DNA of 64,000 bases from Arabidopsis thaliana (taxonomy: Eukaryota; Streptophyta; Magnoliopsida; Brassicales; Brassicaceae), in contig NC_037304.1 of the NCBI RefSeq assembly GCF_000001735.4, positions 242,501-306,500 on the forward strand, given 5' to 3'. Each line of letters begins with the position of its first letter. Positions within the stretch are counted from its first letter, which is position 1. The position numbers were made by a program, and so were the translations under genes. Shown in pieces: positions 12,116 to 23,699 of this stretch. The notes beneath the pieces were generated by a model. It did no database searches and was not told where the DNA came from. It saw nothing but the letters and a program-made list of their open reading frames with translations.

Positions 12116-15100
12116 ACAACTGCCCGCAAGATTTTTCTCTCTACGTTGGATGATCGAACTTCTTAGTGTTAAGCAAAGCACTATCAACAAAAGTTCGTCG
12201 TGAAGATCAGCTCTCCTCAATAGTCAGATAGGATCTTAGACACCGGGGACCGGCTTCGCGGGATCGCCTTAAAGGACCTGATCCACTCATGGCGAAGCTT
12301 ATTTGGGCGGTGTTTTCTTGATCCGATTTATCACTTGAATGAGTCAACCATCATTTCTTTTCTTACTAAATTCAACTATGTATTCTGATTAAAGAGCTTA
12401 TTCTCTTGATTCATGTCCACCTTGCCCCTGGTAACTTAAGGATGAGTTTCGAAATTAGGAAGGATTGGACTGCAGATTTAGAAAGAGAATGGGGAGCCCT
12501 CATCAATGAATTAATGAGTTTCTTCGCCCTCTCTTGGTGATAGTAGCTCTTTATCAGCTTATAGTAGGAGCTGAGCTCTTCCGCTAGCTTACTAGCTCTG
12601 GTAGTCAGGCTCTTCGGTCAATCAAGCAGCTAAAGCTTTAGCACTTTTTCCTTAGCAGCTGCGCCCAACCATCTGTGCATAACAAAGAAAAAGCTTCACC
12701 GACTGCTATGATTCCTAACTAACTTACCTTGCCGAGAAGAGACAGCGGCCTTTAGCGGGACTGTTGTCAACAGATGCCAGCGTTCCTAGCGGGCAGATAC
12801 AACCAATTCGCGTAAACGGAGCGAAAGTGGACCAGAGCCCAAAGTGGTGCGCAGTGACGGAAGTTTTCATCTTTTTTACTTTCGTTGTAGCCCGTTCTTT
12901 ACAACACTTGGAAAAAAGCTTGACTTAGCTCAATGCCCATTTATTTTATTTATTGAATGCCGGCCGGAACTGACTGAATCTATCTTACCGGAGAATCAGT
13001 TGCTAGCCTGAACAGCCGTATTCAATGCCTTCTGTGCCGGGACAGTAGACTGACTTAACTGACTTCTCAATCACATAGTAGAGAAGAATGCTGCTATTCG
13101 GAGAATCTTGCAAGCGTACTTCAATCTCTCGTTGGTGCACACTCTGGACTTGTCGATCGTTATTCTATATGATAAGTGAAGGAATGCTGGATCTTTGCAC
13201 GAATAAGCAAAGCTGTGGGGAGAGTTCCTCGATTCGCCGATAGAATTGTTTTCAGGAATGGAATCAGAAGCAAAGAATGCTCTGTTTGCTATTGAATCAG
13301 AATGTACACTAAGGGTGTGACTAAACCATATTTGAGTATTCAATGAGTTTACCACTGCAACGAATAGAACAATAAGACGATAGGGGTATGCGACTAGACC
13401 TGCAAGCCTCTTTTTGTTTCTGAGAAGTTATAGGCCAGCCAGGACTAGTGTGATCCTAACCGGTCTTCTTCTTACTTACACTATTCCGGGATTGATGTCC
13501 GCTTGGAAGAGTGAGGGTTTAGGCTTTCCAGGAAGAGTCTCGACTAAAAGGAGAGGAAGAGATGAGACCAAATCCTTCTCACTTGAGAGATGCGAAGAAG
13601 GAACTGTTTTCAGGACAAAGACTCGAAGGGCTCGGTTGTGAGGAAGTGAATAATTTAGGGAACGGTCCGACCTAAGCCACAGTTTGATCGACAAGCTCAG
13701 TTTACAATTAAAATAAATGCAAGAAGAAGAAGGACGACAACGGAATGGGATTACGCATCTTCATAGGAACTATTCAACTTCGATCGCAAATAGCTGGTCT
13801 CGGAAAAGCAAAGCAAAGCAGAGGAGTGTGCTGAACAAGGCACCTTCCGATACTTCCTCTCACTCCAAACCAAAGAGAAGAACAAAAGGAGCTCTTTCGA
13901 GAATCCCAGTAGAACCTGAGTATACATACATATGAGATCAGAAGAACTTACCTTAGGGATTATACTTCCCCCACCTAACAGCTAATAACAGAACTAAGGA
14001 ATACAGATTAAACAGAGAAAGAGCTCAGGTACTCCCCGGTCAGTTCAATCTGAGAGATAAGCGATTCAAAGACCTTCATTCCTCTGATTAAGATCAAGCT
14101 GCATTCGACAGCTAGGATCATTTATTTTCTTCCCCTTCTTCCGTTACACACCAATAGTTTAGCCTATTTCCCCTAATAGGATAAGATGCTGACGTTTGAA
14201 AGTCAATCTTTTTGACCTACTAAGTAATAGCTTTCATTGAAGTGAGTCTACTCTAAATAGGATTTCCACAGTAGGAAAACTAGACATCAGGAAATCTATT
14301 CAATCAAGACGGTTGGCTAAAGACATGGGATGTGAGTATACTTTTCGAGTTGGTACTCACCTTCTATCCCTAACTTCTAAATAGAAAGATTCTGAGGTAG
14401 GATCTCCGACATTGCCAGCTCCCTATCCCCTTTTTTCTTTCACAAAAAGATTAGATTCTGTCTGTCTGTATGGCTATCTGAACGACTTATTCAACCTCAA
14501 CTCCCGTACCAAGAAGGATCAAAGACGTCTGTACTGTACCATTGAGTAACCGCTCTGTAAGACTACTGAACGACTAGTCTGTTCCATCCTAAACATCGAT
14601 TGAATGAAGTCCTTCTAAATTGTAATCATTAATTGGATTCGAACCAATATATCCGCCGACTTTCTCTTTAGTCGATCAATGATGGGAAGATCCAGCTGGG
14701 CTGCAGGATATTGGCCCCCCTCCCACCTTTCGGTGAAATATTTGCCCCTCCCTCACTTTTTGTTGCGTGTCCAAAGCGGAATGAAATTATACTGCTGAAG
14801 TCCCCTCTCAGCCTTTATCATAGGTAGGGAAGAGCAAATCCCGGTAAGCTTCAAATGTTAGAAAGTCCTAGGACAGAACAGGAAAAGGTTTGTATTTCTA
14901 TCTATATTTCAACTAACGTACAATAACTTGTCTTCTCCATTAATGTTATAACAAGAAGAACTTCTAAGAGCAAAGAGAAGGTAGATAGCTCAGTAGTCGG
15001 TCACCTAGATAGGCTATAAGCCGCAGGTAAGATATAGTTCATCGAAGGGGAATAATCATCGATTCATCTTAATTGTACGTACGACTTCTGTTCTATCCTT

Positions 15101-15509
15101 CCTCGAGTCCAAGGACTATTGCTCTTTGCTGCTATTAAGGTGATAGTATCTGCTTAGCCCATAGTAATAAGATGGTAGTGACCGCTTATCCTAAGTCTTC
15201 CGCTGGCATGGGTGTAACTGTCCTTCCAGAGTACCTCAAACAGTCCTCTTACGAAGCCTATTCCCGGCCTTACTCTGCATTCTTTCTTTCTGGTTGTACT
15301 AAGCAGGAGCGTTCCCCCTTACTGGCTAGGCGGCTAGTAGATGCTTGGCTTTCATTCCATTCCATTCTGATGATAAATGAAGAGGTGTCGGACTGGGAGC
15401 AGCTATCAGATCACTATACCAGGAGGAGCCTGTTTAAGACCATAGCTTTTCGAAACCTGCAAAGAGAAGAAGAGTATCGACCGGGAGGTTGAGACATGAC
15501 TCTTTTCGG
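12116..15509. other. non-coding spacer
   Basis: This stretch of about 3.4 kb has no recognised gene. Short unrecognised frames occur at 13071-13355 (minus), 13414-13641 and 13717-13935 (plus). A copy of the dispersed mini-repeat (CTCGACTAAAAGGAGAGGAA) lies at about 13539-13558. Confidence 0.5.
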
Positions 15510-15845
15510 TTAAGTGACCCTGTAGAAAGACATCCAATTGACGAAGAGTCCAGCCATGGTATAGAGTAAGACTCTCAGACGAATAGTGATAGGCTTAACC
15601 ACAGGGCTTAATCTATCAAAAGACTCTCTCCCAGGCCGCTGATGGGCAACGAGGCGAGCCTTGTACCGCTCAACACTGCCATCAGGGATCCCCTTAACCC
15701 GATAAGACCCACAACTCTCTGATGATGAGGAGATGATGGTACTAGTTCCCAGGTGCCATGGAGAAGGCATCATCTTCAGCAGAGATGGTGGCACTAGGAT
15801 CTGCATACGAGGCTTTTGGTGTGCGGACGTCTGTGACCAATGCAC
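15510..15845 (-). mobile_element. Ty1/copia reverse transcriptase fossil
   Basis: The minus strand encodes IPDGSVERYKARLVA and then SPVVKPITIRL, the hallmark N-terminal part of the copia reverse transcriptase domain. The fragment is about 110 codons and looks broken. Its order and orientation do not connect with the integrase piece at 11.5 kb, so it is probably a separate insertion. Confidence 0.75.
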
Positions 15846-18800
15846 TCTGCCGACACTCTCAGGAAAGCACTTTCAAAGAAGCAAGGGATGAAGGGGAGGT
15901 AAGCCTGTCTTTCAATCGAGAAACTAAGCTAGCTTAATTAACTAAACTAGAGGAGCGATACGAGCGGCTTACTACAAAAGAAAGGCTGAGATGCTTTGAC
16001 CAGGCCTCAGTACTCTGACCATACCGATTCTCGCTCACTGAGAACGGAGATCCCTAGTGAGACTCCTACGGACCTCCTCAGAGAGAGAGGAGTCCCGTTG
16101 ACAGGAAGATGGAGGGTTTAAGGCAGGTCCAGGAAGGCCCGACCTCAGACTTCGTTTTAGGCTGAAGTAATTGGAGGCCCATTACCCGATATGGGTATGG
16201 AATTCGTTTCACCTACCTGGTAGATATGTGTATTTGACCTCTAACCATACCTTTGCTATCTATGCTCCAACCATGATAATGATAGCGATTGGACGGTAGC
16301 AATTGGTGCTTATTTCGGGGATTCAACCGACCTGGATAAACCACTTCTGCCTTTGGCTTTGCCTCATACCCGGTCTAACTCAAACTTTGACTTTGCTATG
16401 CTTGCTTTGTTAGTATAGCAAAGTTTCTAAAGCTGTTAGCGCGTAGTCTGTCTGCTCTAAAGGAAGTCGATTTATTGATTCGTCCTTCTCGGATCGTCGT
16501 CGGTCCTTTTTTATTGGGCTCTCATGCCCGGCTAGACGATAAGATCAAAGTAACCCGCTTTAATTTAACCAACCTACTCTGTAATACTGTTTTCACCACC
16601 GGTTTGCCATGATTCATAAGCAGGAATCGTAGATCTTATCTAGGATGTTGCCGTCATCTTATAAGATGAAGAAGTCAAGCACATTTCTCTTCTTCCTAAG
16701 AAGTAAGGCTGACGGGCTAATAAGTCCCCGGAGCTTCAAAACAGGCCTTTTCATGCTCCGCAGAGGCCAATGAACTTCCGAAAGCTTCTTCTGATTGAGT
16801 GAACATACCGAGTACTTAAAAGTAGGGCATTGGATGGGACAAGCCGCTTCCTTTACTTTAAGCCGAGAGGGGTCGTCGCTAATCCTTTAGGCCGCTTCTT
16901 TCCACTTTCTACCTCTTAGTCGACTAACTCAAGTTCCTAAACGAGACAGCAGCTACCCCGCTTGCCTGTAAAGGAAGGAGTTCTTGTTCCGTTGACGTCG
17001 TCTAACTAATACATAGTTCTGAAATAGGGATTAATATGGATTGAATCATCATAATGATGACAGCTGCTACCTTCCCATTAGAAACCATCTATCTTTCTTC
17101 TTTTCCTTCGTACGAATCTTTGCTAACTTGACTGTGTTCGACGGCTGATGACCCCAATGTGTGAAATATCCACCTCCATGGGGATGCGCGACCGGGAACC
17201 ATGTTGTCAGGAACTGAGCACTTTCTTGAAAGCATTGATTTGTGGTAAGACTAGAAGAGGAGATTGCTCTTTCGAAGCTAGTCAAGCGATTAAACAAAGT
17301 AATAAACCTTTCGAGTTCTTGATTTACGGCTAGAAAGAAGGACTAGAGCTTCATACCTTCCGGCTGTTCTTTCAAGATGGAAAATAATTGATCTGTAAAG
17401 GTCAGCGGTCGTAATCTGTTCGACCAGACCACGTCTTGCAACTCTTCTGGCGTCAGGGTTGCGGGAACCTGTGCTTCTTGGTTGAAATTGAAGAACAACT
17501 CCTTATGCTTTGGAGACGTTCTCAGCAACTCATAGATAGATATGTTACCTACGCCTCCGCTAAAGAAAGGAAGAACCGGGTAGCTATACGTTCCAAACAG
17601 CTAAGATATTAGTTATGCTTTAGCAACAGCTCCGTTCAGGGAGGGCGGGGATGAACACACCAAACGGCAAGCTACAAAGAAGGGTGAAACAAGCTACAAA
17701 ACAGATCTGACTCCTACCTAAGGGGCATAGAACAAAAGAGAGTCAAGTCAAAGATAAGAGTTTAGTTATGCTGGGCAGTTGTCTTGGAGGAGCAGCCGCC
17801 ACAGATGAAGGAGTTGCTTGAGGAAGATGCTTATTTATTTCCATAAGACCTACCTCATGGCTTGCCACTCTTACGACCAACATGGGATTGATTTCATACC
17901 TGGAGCAACTTGACCTAATCTGTCTCCTTCTAATTAGAAAAGGAGTCCCGCTAAGCACGAGGAACTGAGAAGGCAGGTGCAAGGGCTTTGATAGAGAGGG
18001 AAAGCAGACTCGACAACCACAGCCCAGTTAACTATTTGAATCAGGAGCTTCCGATCTCATCCCTTCAATCACCGTTACTCGATCCGAACTTGAACCATTC
18101 TCTTGCTACTTTTCTTTCTTCAAAAAAAAGATTGGAAGTGGAACCGATTTCCCGGAAGAGGTCTTCGGCTTGCTCTGATATGATAAGAAAGTTCGCTCCC
18201 TCTCCCTGTCAACATACATGGGATTGAGCAGCCCCCTATCTCAGAGGGTTTACCCCATGGCCAGTTTGCGATGAAAGAAACTTCAGAATGCAGCCCACAT
18301 AGTCCTATCAACATACAAGGCTTTTCAATCCAGTGAAAGACAGGTCGAAAACTTCCATATCTGATAGGCTGCAAAGGAAGATTTTTGATGTCTGGTTCTA
18401 TCTGTCTGTGCTTGGTCTGGACCCTTAGTTCTTGCAGGTGTAAGCGTGCTCCCCATGTAGTTTTCTTCGTTCCCGTGTAATCAGGTGCGAGTGTAACGAG
18501 TTTGTTTGAAATAAGTCCAATGAGATGATACGAAAACAAAGAGTTAAAAGCTGGCTTAGAAGAAAGTATAGTGGGCATGGTTTAGAAGGTAGGTTACCTG
18601 CTCGTAAGAGGCAGTCTAACTTAGTTAGAGGAATGCTCATCAGAAGGATAAGCAAGGTTTGATGAATTCTCCTAGAAGGAAGATCAAAAGTCAAGGTCTT
18701 CAATAGTAGTATAGTAGGGAACATATCACAACCAGCAAGCGTATTCACTATTCACGTCAACATTTTAGCAATCGAAGTCGGAGTGAGCCGATTCAATGTC

Positions 18801-19734
18801 TACAGGGCGTCTGTGTAACACATATCAAAGCGTCTGTTGCCAAGTCTAATATCTGATATCTGTGTTAGCTGCCTGCCTGTCTCTCCCTGCCCACGACATG
18901 GGTTGGACTTAGAGTCTCTTTCTTGTCTGTAGTTGGTGTATTCATATCTCTCCTTTGAATGGCATAGATCTTCGTAGTACCAGTCAGCTAACAGGATCGG
19001 CGTATGGGCAAGCAAAGAATCTAAAATCATCCTTTCCTGTCAGTAGCCGGGTAGGTAAAGAGGTCTTCTGCACTACCACTAGTAGTAAACTTCAGAGACC
19101 ACTACTGGGCAAGTAAAAAGAATTAATTATGCCGACGATCTGATCTGAGTTGGTCTAGTAGCGCCCTGGTAGCCATTCTGGTATCGAGAGGTTCTTGGGA
19201 GGAAGATTGTCTAGACTTGGAGTGTGCTACCACTAAGGTTAACCAGATAAGAGAGTCCTCACCTAACAAGCAAGTGCTAATAGCTAACAGTAATAGGAAT
19301 TCAAGTAAGTAAGACTCCACTATTAACTGGAAACAAGGAATGACCAGCTTCAGAGGGATCCAGCACAGATTACTATTCAACCAGTTGGATAACAGATAAC
19401 AAGGGAATAGCCCGGTCAGGCAACTTCTCCCTCTGTGCAGCATTTGCTTCGACAGATTGAGGGGGTCGTAGATCAGGCAACAGCAGATAAATCTATTGAA
19501 TGTCCATCAGCCGTAAAAGAAGGGCAGGGCACCCCAGGGGCTCATCTTCTAACTATAGGGAAAAGAAGAACAAGAAAGACTGTAAGACAGAAACGGAAAG
19601 AGTATGCGCGGACTAGGTTGAGAATCTCTGCGAGGCAGCACACCGGTAAAGATAGTTTAAGAATTTAGCTCAGTGTGCTGCATCAATGATCTTCTTATTG
19701 GAAAGCTGAAGATCAAGGCACCATGTTCGGGTTG
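15846..19734. other. non-coding spacer with unrecognised small ORFs
   Basis: No gene can be supported in these 3.9 kb. The longest frame is 152 codons on the minus strand at 18120-18578. It overlaps others, has no recognisable motif, and I treat it as chance. Confidence 0.45.
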
Positions 19735-20065
19735 GTCAACTCCTCCAAGTAGCCCTAACGAAGTAACCCTTCAGGGCCAACGGAGTAGCCCTGGGCGTAG
19801 CAACCCCCCGTGGGCCTGAGGGTTGAGGGTATCTGTCATACGTGGAAGAAGAAGAACAATAAGACTCGGAAACCGTAGTGACCTTCGGAACTGTGAGTGA
19901 CCTTCGTTCGAGATGCAGTATGAACTCGGAAGACTTGCTTCGCTAGCACCGTATGGGATAAATCTTCATATGGAGGAGAAGGAAGACTGAGGAACTGCAC
20001 ATGCGGCGTCCTTGCGAAGTAACCCCCAACGGAGTAGTCCTCACTGGGATTGAGGGTTCGGCTTG
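19735..20065. repeat. diverged 'CAACGGAGTAG' repeat units
   Basis: Related blocks containing CGAAGTAACCC, CAACGGAGTAG and TGAGGGT occur at about 19755-19830 and 20010-20060. A third copy lies at about 25795-25830. The units are imperfect and variably spaced, as in old mitochondrial short-repeat families. Confidence 0.6.
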
Positions 20066-20159
20066 TTGCGTGCTTCGCCATGAGTATGAAGAGTTGCTTC
20101 GCTTTTTAAAACCGTATGTGAACCCCAAGGGTGTGCTAGATGATGAGGGGTGAGGGGAT

Positions 20160-21180
20160 GGGGTTCCTGCACTCTATGGAAAATGTACTTTTGTAATAGT
20201 CAAACATTTCAATTCTAAAAATTTGATAGAGTTGGTGATTATGAGTGGAGGGAAGTACGGCTAGGACCTTTGGCCAAGTGAAGGATCAACCAAAGTCGAC
20301 GAGTTGGTTTATGATTATTGGGTTTTCGAAGAGAGGGTTTTTGTAATCATGAGTTGGTGGTCGATCGTCAGTAGATTCTGAGTTGAGTATGGTTTGGATA
20401 CAAGATAAGGATCAAGCAATAAGGCGACATTAAACTGTCATGTAATCATCATCGATTTCACGAGTAAGGTATAGAAAAGCAAAATTATGAGTCGAGTACA
20501 GCTTGGACCTTCAACACTAGTCGACATTCAACTGGCATTTAATCTTGGACGAATTCAATTCCAACTAATTCGGTAGAATCTAGAATAGTGAGATGGAAGA
20601 CCCCTCTCCTTATCAGTTTCCTATGGACCTTCGACTAGATCACACGAGCTACTCCCACCTTGTTCAACTGTGTGATTTGTCGTTTTCCGAGATTCGGTTT
20701 CTTCTTTTTTCTTGATCCGAGGTAAGGTGCTTTTTTTGATCGATCAACAGGTAATATAGAAGGATGAGGCTGTGATTTACCTAGTGAATCAACAAGATCG
20801 AAACACACCAATCGATCAAATCATTTTTGAAAAACTTGTACATCGTCTGATGTAGCCTTTTGCTTCGCGATATTCAAGTTTGGGTTTTTGCTTCGCGATA
20901 TTCAACTATGCCTATATGAGAGATTGAGTTCACGACAATCAATTCCAAGTAATCATGTCAGTAGAATTGAGAAAGATGAGTTGAGTATGGATCTCCCCTC
21001 GGACAAGTACCAAGCAAGATCCACTGTCATGTAATGATTTCACTAATATAGAAGAAACCAAATTATGTCAATAGAATCGAGAAAGATGAGTGGAGTATCG
21101 AGTTGAGCTTGGATCACTCCTCTCCTTATCAGTCTCCTTCCTCTAGCGCAGCAAAGCAGCCCGAAGCACTTTCTTTCTTT
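20160..21180. repeat. region of diverged sequence blocks
   Basis: Blocks such as GAATTGAGAAAGATGAG or GAATCGAGAAAGATGAG, each followed by a 'gagtatggatc'-like word, recur near 20960 and 21070. TTTTGCTTCGCGATATTCAA occurs twice at about 20861-20905. No coding potential is evident. The pattern suggests decayed internal duplication. Confidence 0.5.
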
Positions 21181-21395
21181 CTCTAGCGCAGCAGATAGGT
21201 CGCCCATACCCTTTGCCCATTGGTGTGCTGCTTCATTCCTAGCGAAGCAAGTGTGGTTCTCTTTGGTTCCGTAGTCCTTTTACTCTGAATGATATTAGGT
21301 TGGATTTTACTTAAAGGCTGTTCCGAAAAAAGAGAGACTTCTAGGCTCGCAATAAAGCTAAGGTCCTGATCGAGCAACTAGTCGTCCTATCTATC

Positions 21396-21592
21396 CACCT
21401 CTCCATAATAATAGGATCCACCAATTCTTCTGCGAGAGCTACTGTACCCGAACAGTAGAAGGGGTGGTTAATTATGGTGTCTACTGATATATTAGGAAAC
21501 ATGTCCAGAACTGGCACTCCTGGCAGAACGTCGTTATCTGCAGAATTCGTGGAACTGGCAAAAAGTAGATTCAGATTTCTCTGTCGTCGCAT
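21396..21592 (-). pseudogene. duplicated atp6 presequence
   Basis: About 175 bp match atp6 codons within 23010-23182, at roughly 95 percent by eye, encoding DMFPNISVDTIINHPFYCSG and ALAEELVDPIIMER. Upstream the copy differs from atp6: it begins ATG with MRRQRNLNLLFASSTNS, whereas atp6 begins MPQKPNLLFC. Downstream homology ends right after MER and the frame soon stops, so no ATP synthase core is present. It is a truncated copy that may preserve a different, perhaps older, atp6 5' end. Confidence 0.8.
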
Positions 21593-21834
21593 AGCTTATC
21601 CCCATTTTTTTTTCAGCAACTGAACGGGAAGTGGCTTAGGAAAGGACTAATCGGATGCGCTCGCCCAGCGAGAAAGGCCCTAACCCTTGCCGACCAAGAA
21701 AAAAAGAGAAGATAACGAAAGGGAGACAAAGTTCCTAACAAAATCATAACACAAGGTACCCATTCCATCTATCATATCAGTCGAGTCGATCCGATTCGTT
21801 CTTATCAGGCGGCAAGAGAGAACTTATGACTTCG

Positions 21835-21921
21835 CGGATGGAGAGGGATTCGAACCCCCGGTATTCCTAGAAATACTTCGGTTTTCAAGACCGACTCTTT
21901 CAACCGCTCAGACATCCATCC
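21835..21921 (-). tRNA. trnS-UGA: tRNA-Ser (UGA)
   Basis: This is an 87-nt class II tRNA on the minus strand. The acceptor GGATGGA pairs with TCCATCC, the anticodon loop CTTGAAA carries TGA (21887-21885), and there is a long variable arm and a TTCGAAT T-loop. It matches native plant mitochondrial trnS-UGA. It lies 45 nt downstream of the atp6 stop codon on the same strand, so 5' processing by RNase P could define the atp6 mRNA 3' end. Confidence 0.95.
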
Positions 21922-21966
21922 CTCGCTTTTGTTCAATTATAAATATAAATAAAAGAAAGAAGAACT

Positions 21967-23196
21967 TTAATGGAGATTTATAGCATCATTCAAGTAAATA
22001 CAGATTAAGATCGTAAAAACATAAGCTTGTAATATAGCTACACCTAATTCCAGACCGGTTAATGCAAGAACTATAAATAAAGGACCAAGAGCCCCTATAA
22101 AATAGAAAATATCATTCATACATAGCATAGTCCAAGCGAACCCACTTAAAATCTTTACTAAACTATGACCGGCCATCATATTAGCAAATAAACGTATTCC
22201 TAAGCTTAATGCGCGAAAACAATAAGAAATTAGCTCAAGGAGTACTAAAAAAGGTGCTAACGGCAGTGGGACTCCTGCGGGTAATAAAAAGCTGAAAAAA
22301 TGAAGCCCATGTCTTTGAAATCCCACTATAGTAATGCCAATAAAAATCGAAAATGAGAGAGCCAAAGTAATGAGAAAATGACTTGTCACTGTGAAGCTAT
22401 AAGGTATCATACCCTGAAGATTACAAAATAACAAAAAAAGAAAAGTGACCAAGATGCAAGGGAAAAACATTTGTTTCACATTCCCGGAAAGACCACCTAT
22501 TTGTTCCTTTACCAGGTTCAGCACGAAATCATAAAGAAGCTCTACCAAGGATTGCCAAGCATTTGGGACTAAGTTTCCTCCTCCCTTTTTAGTAACAAAA
22601 TGAATCAGAAGTAGGAAAAAACTCAGAGTTAGCAGCATGAACAAAGATGGATTTGTGAATGAGAAATAGAAGTTTCCGATATGCATAGGAATCAATGGGA
22701 CAATCTCAAATTGGTCCAGTGGGGAGGGGATTTCCATAAGTTTCATATAGTTAGAAAAACAGGCGTCGTGATATTTTTCAATAAAATTGACAGGGCCAGG
22801 AACGCCCAAATTCTGCATATACCAGTTATTAACGTACGTAGATAAATTAAGCGATTCCCTAAAAAAAATAAGGTCCAGTTTGCTCCCGAGGAGTTCCGCG
22901 GGAGTATGATCCAATTCTCGCTGGAGGTTCCTAATATATCCGGCCTGAATCACTCCCTCGTAAAAATCCCAGCGCATATTAACTAAGAAGTGATTCAACC
23001 GGGTTAACCTCTCCATAATAATAGGATCCACCAATTCTTCTGCGAGAGCTACTGTACCCGAACAGTAGAAGGGGTGGTTAATTATGGTGTCTACTGATAT
23101 ATTAGGAAACATGTCCAGAATAGGCACTCCTGGCAGAACGTCGTTAGTTCCGGAATTCGTGGAACTGCAAAAAAGTAGATTTGGCTTTTGAGGCAT
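21967..23196 (-). CDS. atp6: ATP synthase subunit 6 (Fo subunit a)
   Basis: This gene encodes subunit a, which with the subunit 9 ring forms the proton path of ATP synthase. From the MPQ start the product is 409 residues: a long plant-type presequence of about 150 residues, then the multi-span core starting near SPLDQFEIVPLIP. The essential arginine lies in LSLGIRLFANMMAGH (about residue 335), and the end is YLNDAINLH. Mitochondrial atp6 presequences are known to be variable and cleaved. The first codons (ATGCCTCA) and the whole 5' flank match atp8, so the present start was probably acquired by recombination. An in-frame ATG 24 bp upstream would add MLKSINLI. trnS-UGA follows closely, and the frame is intact. 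Confidence 0.95.
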   Translation of the reverse strand: MPQKPNLLFCSSTNSGTNDVLPGVPILDMFPNISVDTIINHPFYCSGTVALAEELVDPIIMERLTRLNHFLVNMRWDFYEGVIQAGYIRNLQRELDHTPAELLGSKLDLIFFRESLNLSTYVNNWYMQNLGVPGPVNFIEKYHDACFSNYMKLMEIPSPLDQFEIVPLIPMHIGNFYFSFTNPSLFMLLTLSFFLLLIHFVTKKGGGNLVPNAWQSLVELLYDFVLNLVKEQIGGLSGNVKQMFFPCILVTFLFLLFCNLQGMIPYSFTVTSHFLITLALSFSIFIGITIVGFQRHGLHFFSFLLPAGVPLPLAPFLVLLELISYCFRALSLGIRLFANMMAGHSLVKILSGFAWTMLCMNDIFYFIGALGPLFIVLALTGLELGVAILQAYVFTILICIYLNDAINLH

Positions 23197-23396
23197 GATT
23201 AGATTAATTGATTTCAACAAAATGATTCCCTCCAGACAGCTTACGTCAAGCCTCTAGGAGTAACAACTATAAAAAGTTGTGGTTGGTTGTTGACCAACAA
23301 AAACATGGTAGAAAACCAAGAACAGGGGGCATAGAGATTTCTTCTCTTATGAGATTGATAGTTTGATGGGGGGCCCGGCAGGCTAGCGATCAGAAA
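23190..23396 (-). repeat. atp6 copy of the shared atp8/atp6 5' flank
   Basis: This is the counterpart of 4986-5206, starting inside the atp6 start region and ending at GGCTAGCGATCAGAAA. Relative to the atp8 copy it has several small deletions. It contributes the atp6 promoter, the 5' leader and the first codons. Confidence 0.9.
23343..23351 (-). promoter_or_regulatory. mitochondrial promoter motif, atp6
   Basis: CATAAGAGA stands on the minus strand about 150 bp upstream of the atp6 start, in the same sequence context as at atp8. Confidence 0.75.
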
Positions 23397-23423
23397 CCTA
23401 AAATCAGACAATGATAGAGCGCC
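23389..23423. repeat. short block shared with the orf262 upstream region
   Basis: CCTAAAATCAGACAAT and its flanks recur at 28169-28203 just upstream of orf262, with nearly identical sequence over about 34 bp. This indicates that the orf262 leader and the atp6 5' region share ancestry. Confidence 0.7.
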
Positions 23424-23699
23424 CGTACCCTACCTGAAGTAGCATCCCGCCGATCTTTCGAATAAACAAAAGGATCAACTAATACAAGGATTGAGAAATC
23501 TTGGCAACTCAACAGAAACGGGATTGAGGAAACTTGACTTTATTGAAATTCGAGCAGCGAACCCGATAAACACCTCAATAGGATCGCTAATACTACCACT
23601 TCTAGACTTGGCACAGACAACACTTCTTTTCTATATACTTAATTCAAGATGAAAGCAATGAATGATTGATCCAACACGCCAAGCCATACTTTTCATTCT

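Noticed and set aside
18120-18578. A 152-codon minus-strand ORF
   Set aside because: It has no recognisable motif, no leader features and overlaps other frames, in a long non-coding spacer.
21967-23220. atp6 starting at the upstream ATG (MLKSINLI)
   Set aside because: The same eight codons precede atp8, where the conserved protein begins at MPQ. They therefore belong to the shared leader.
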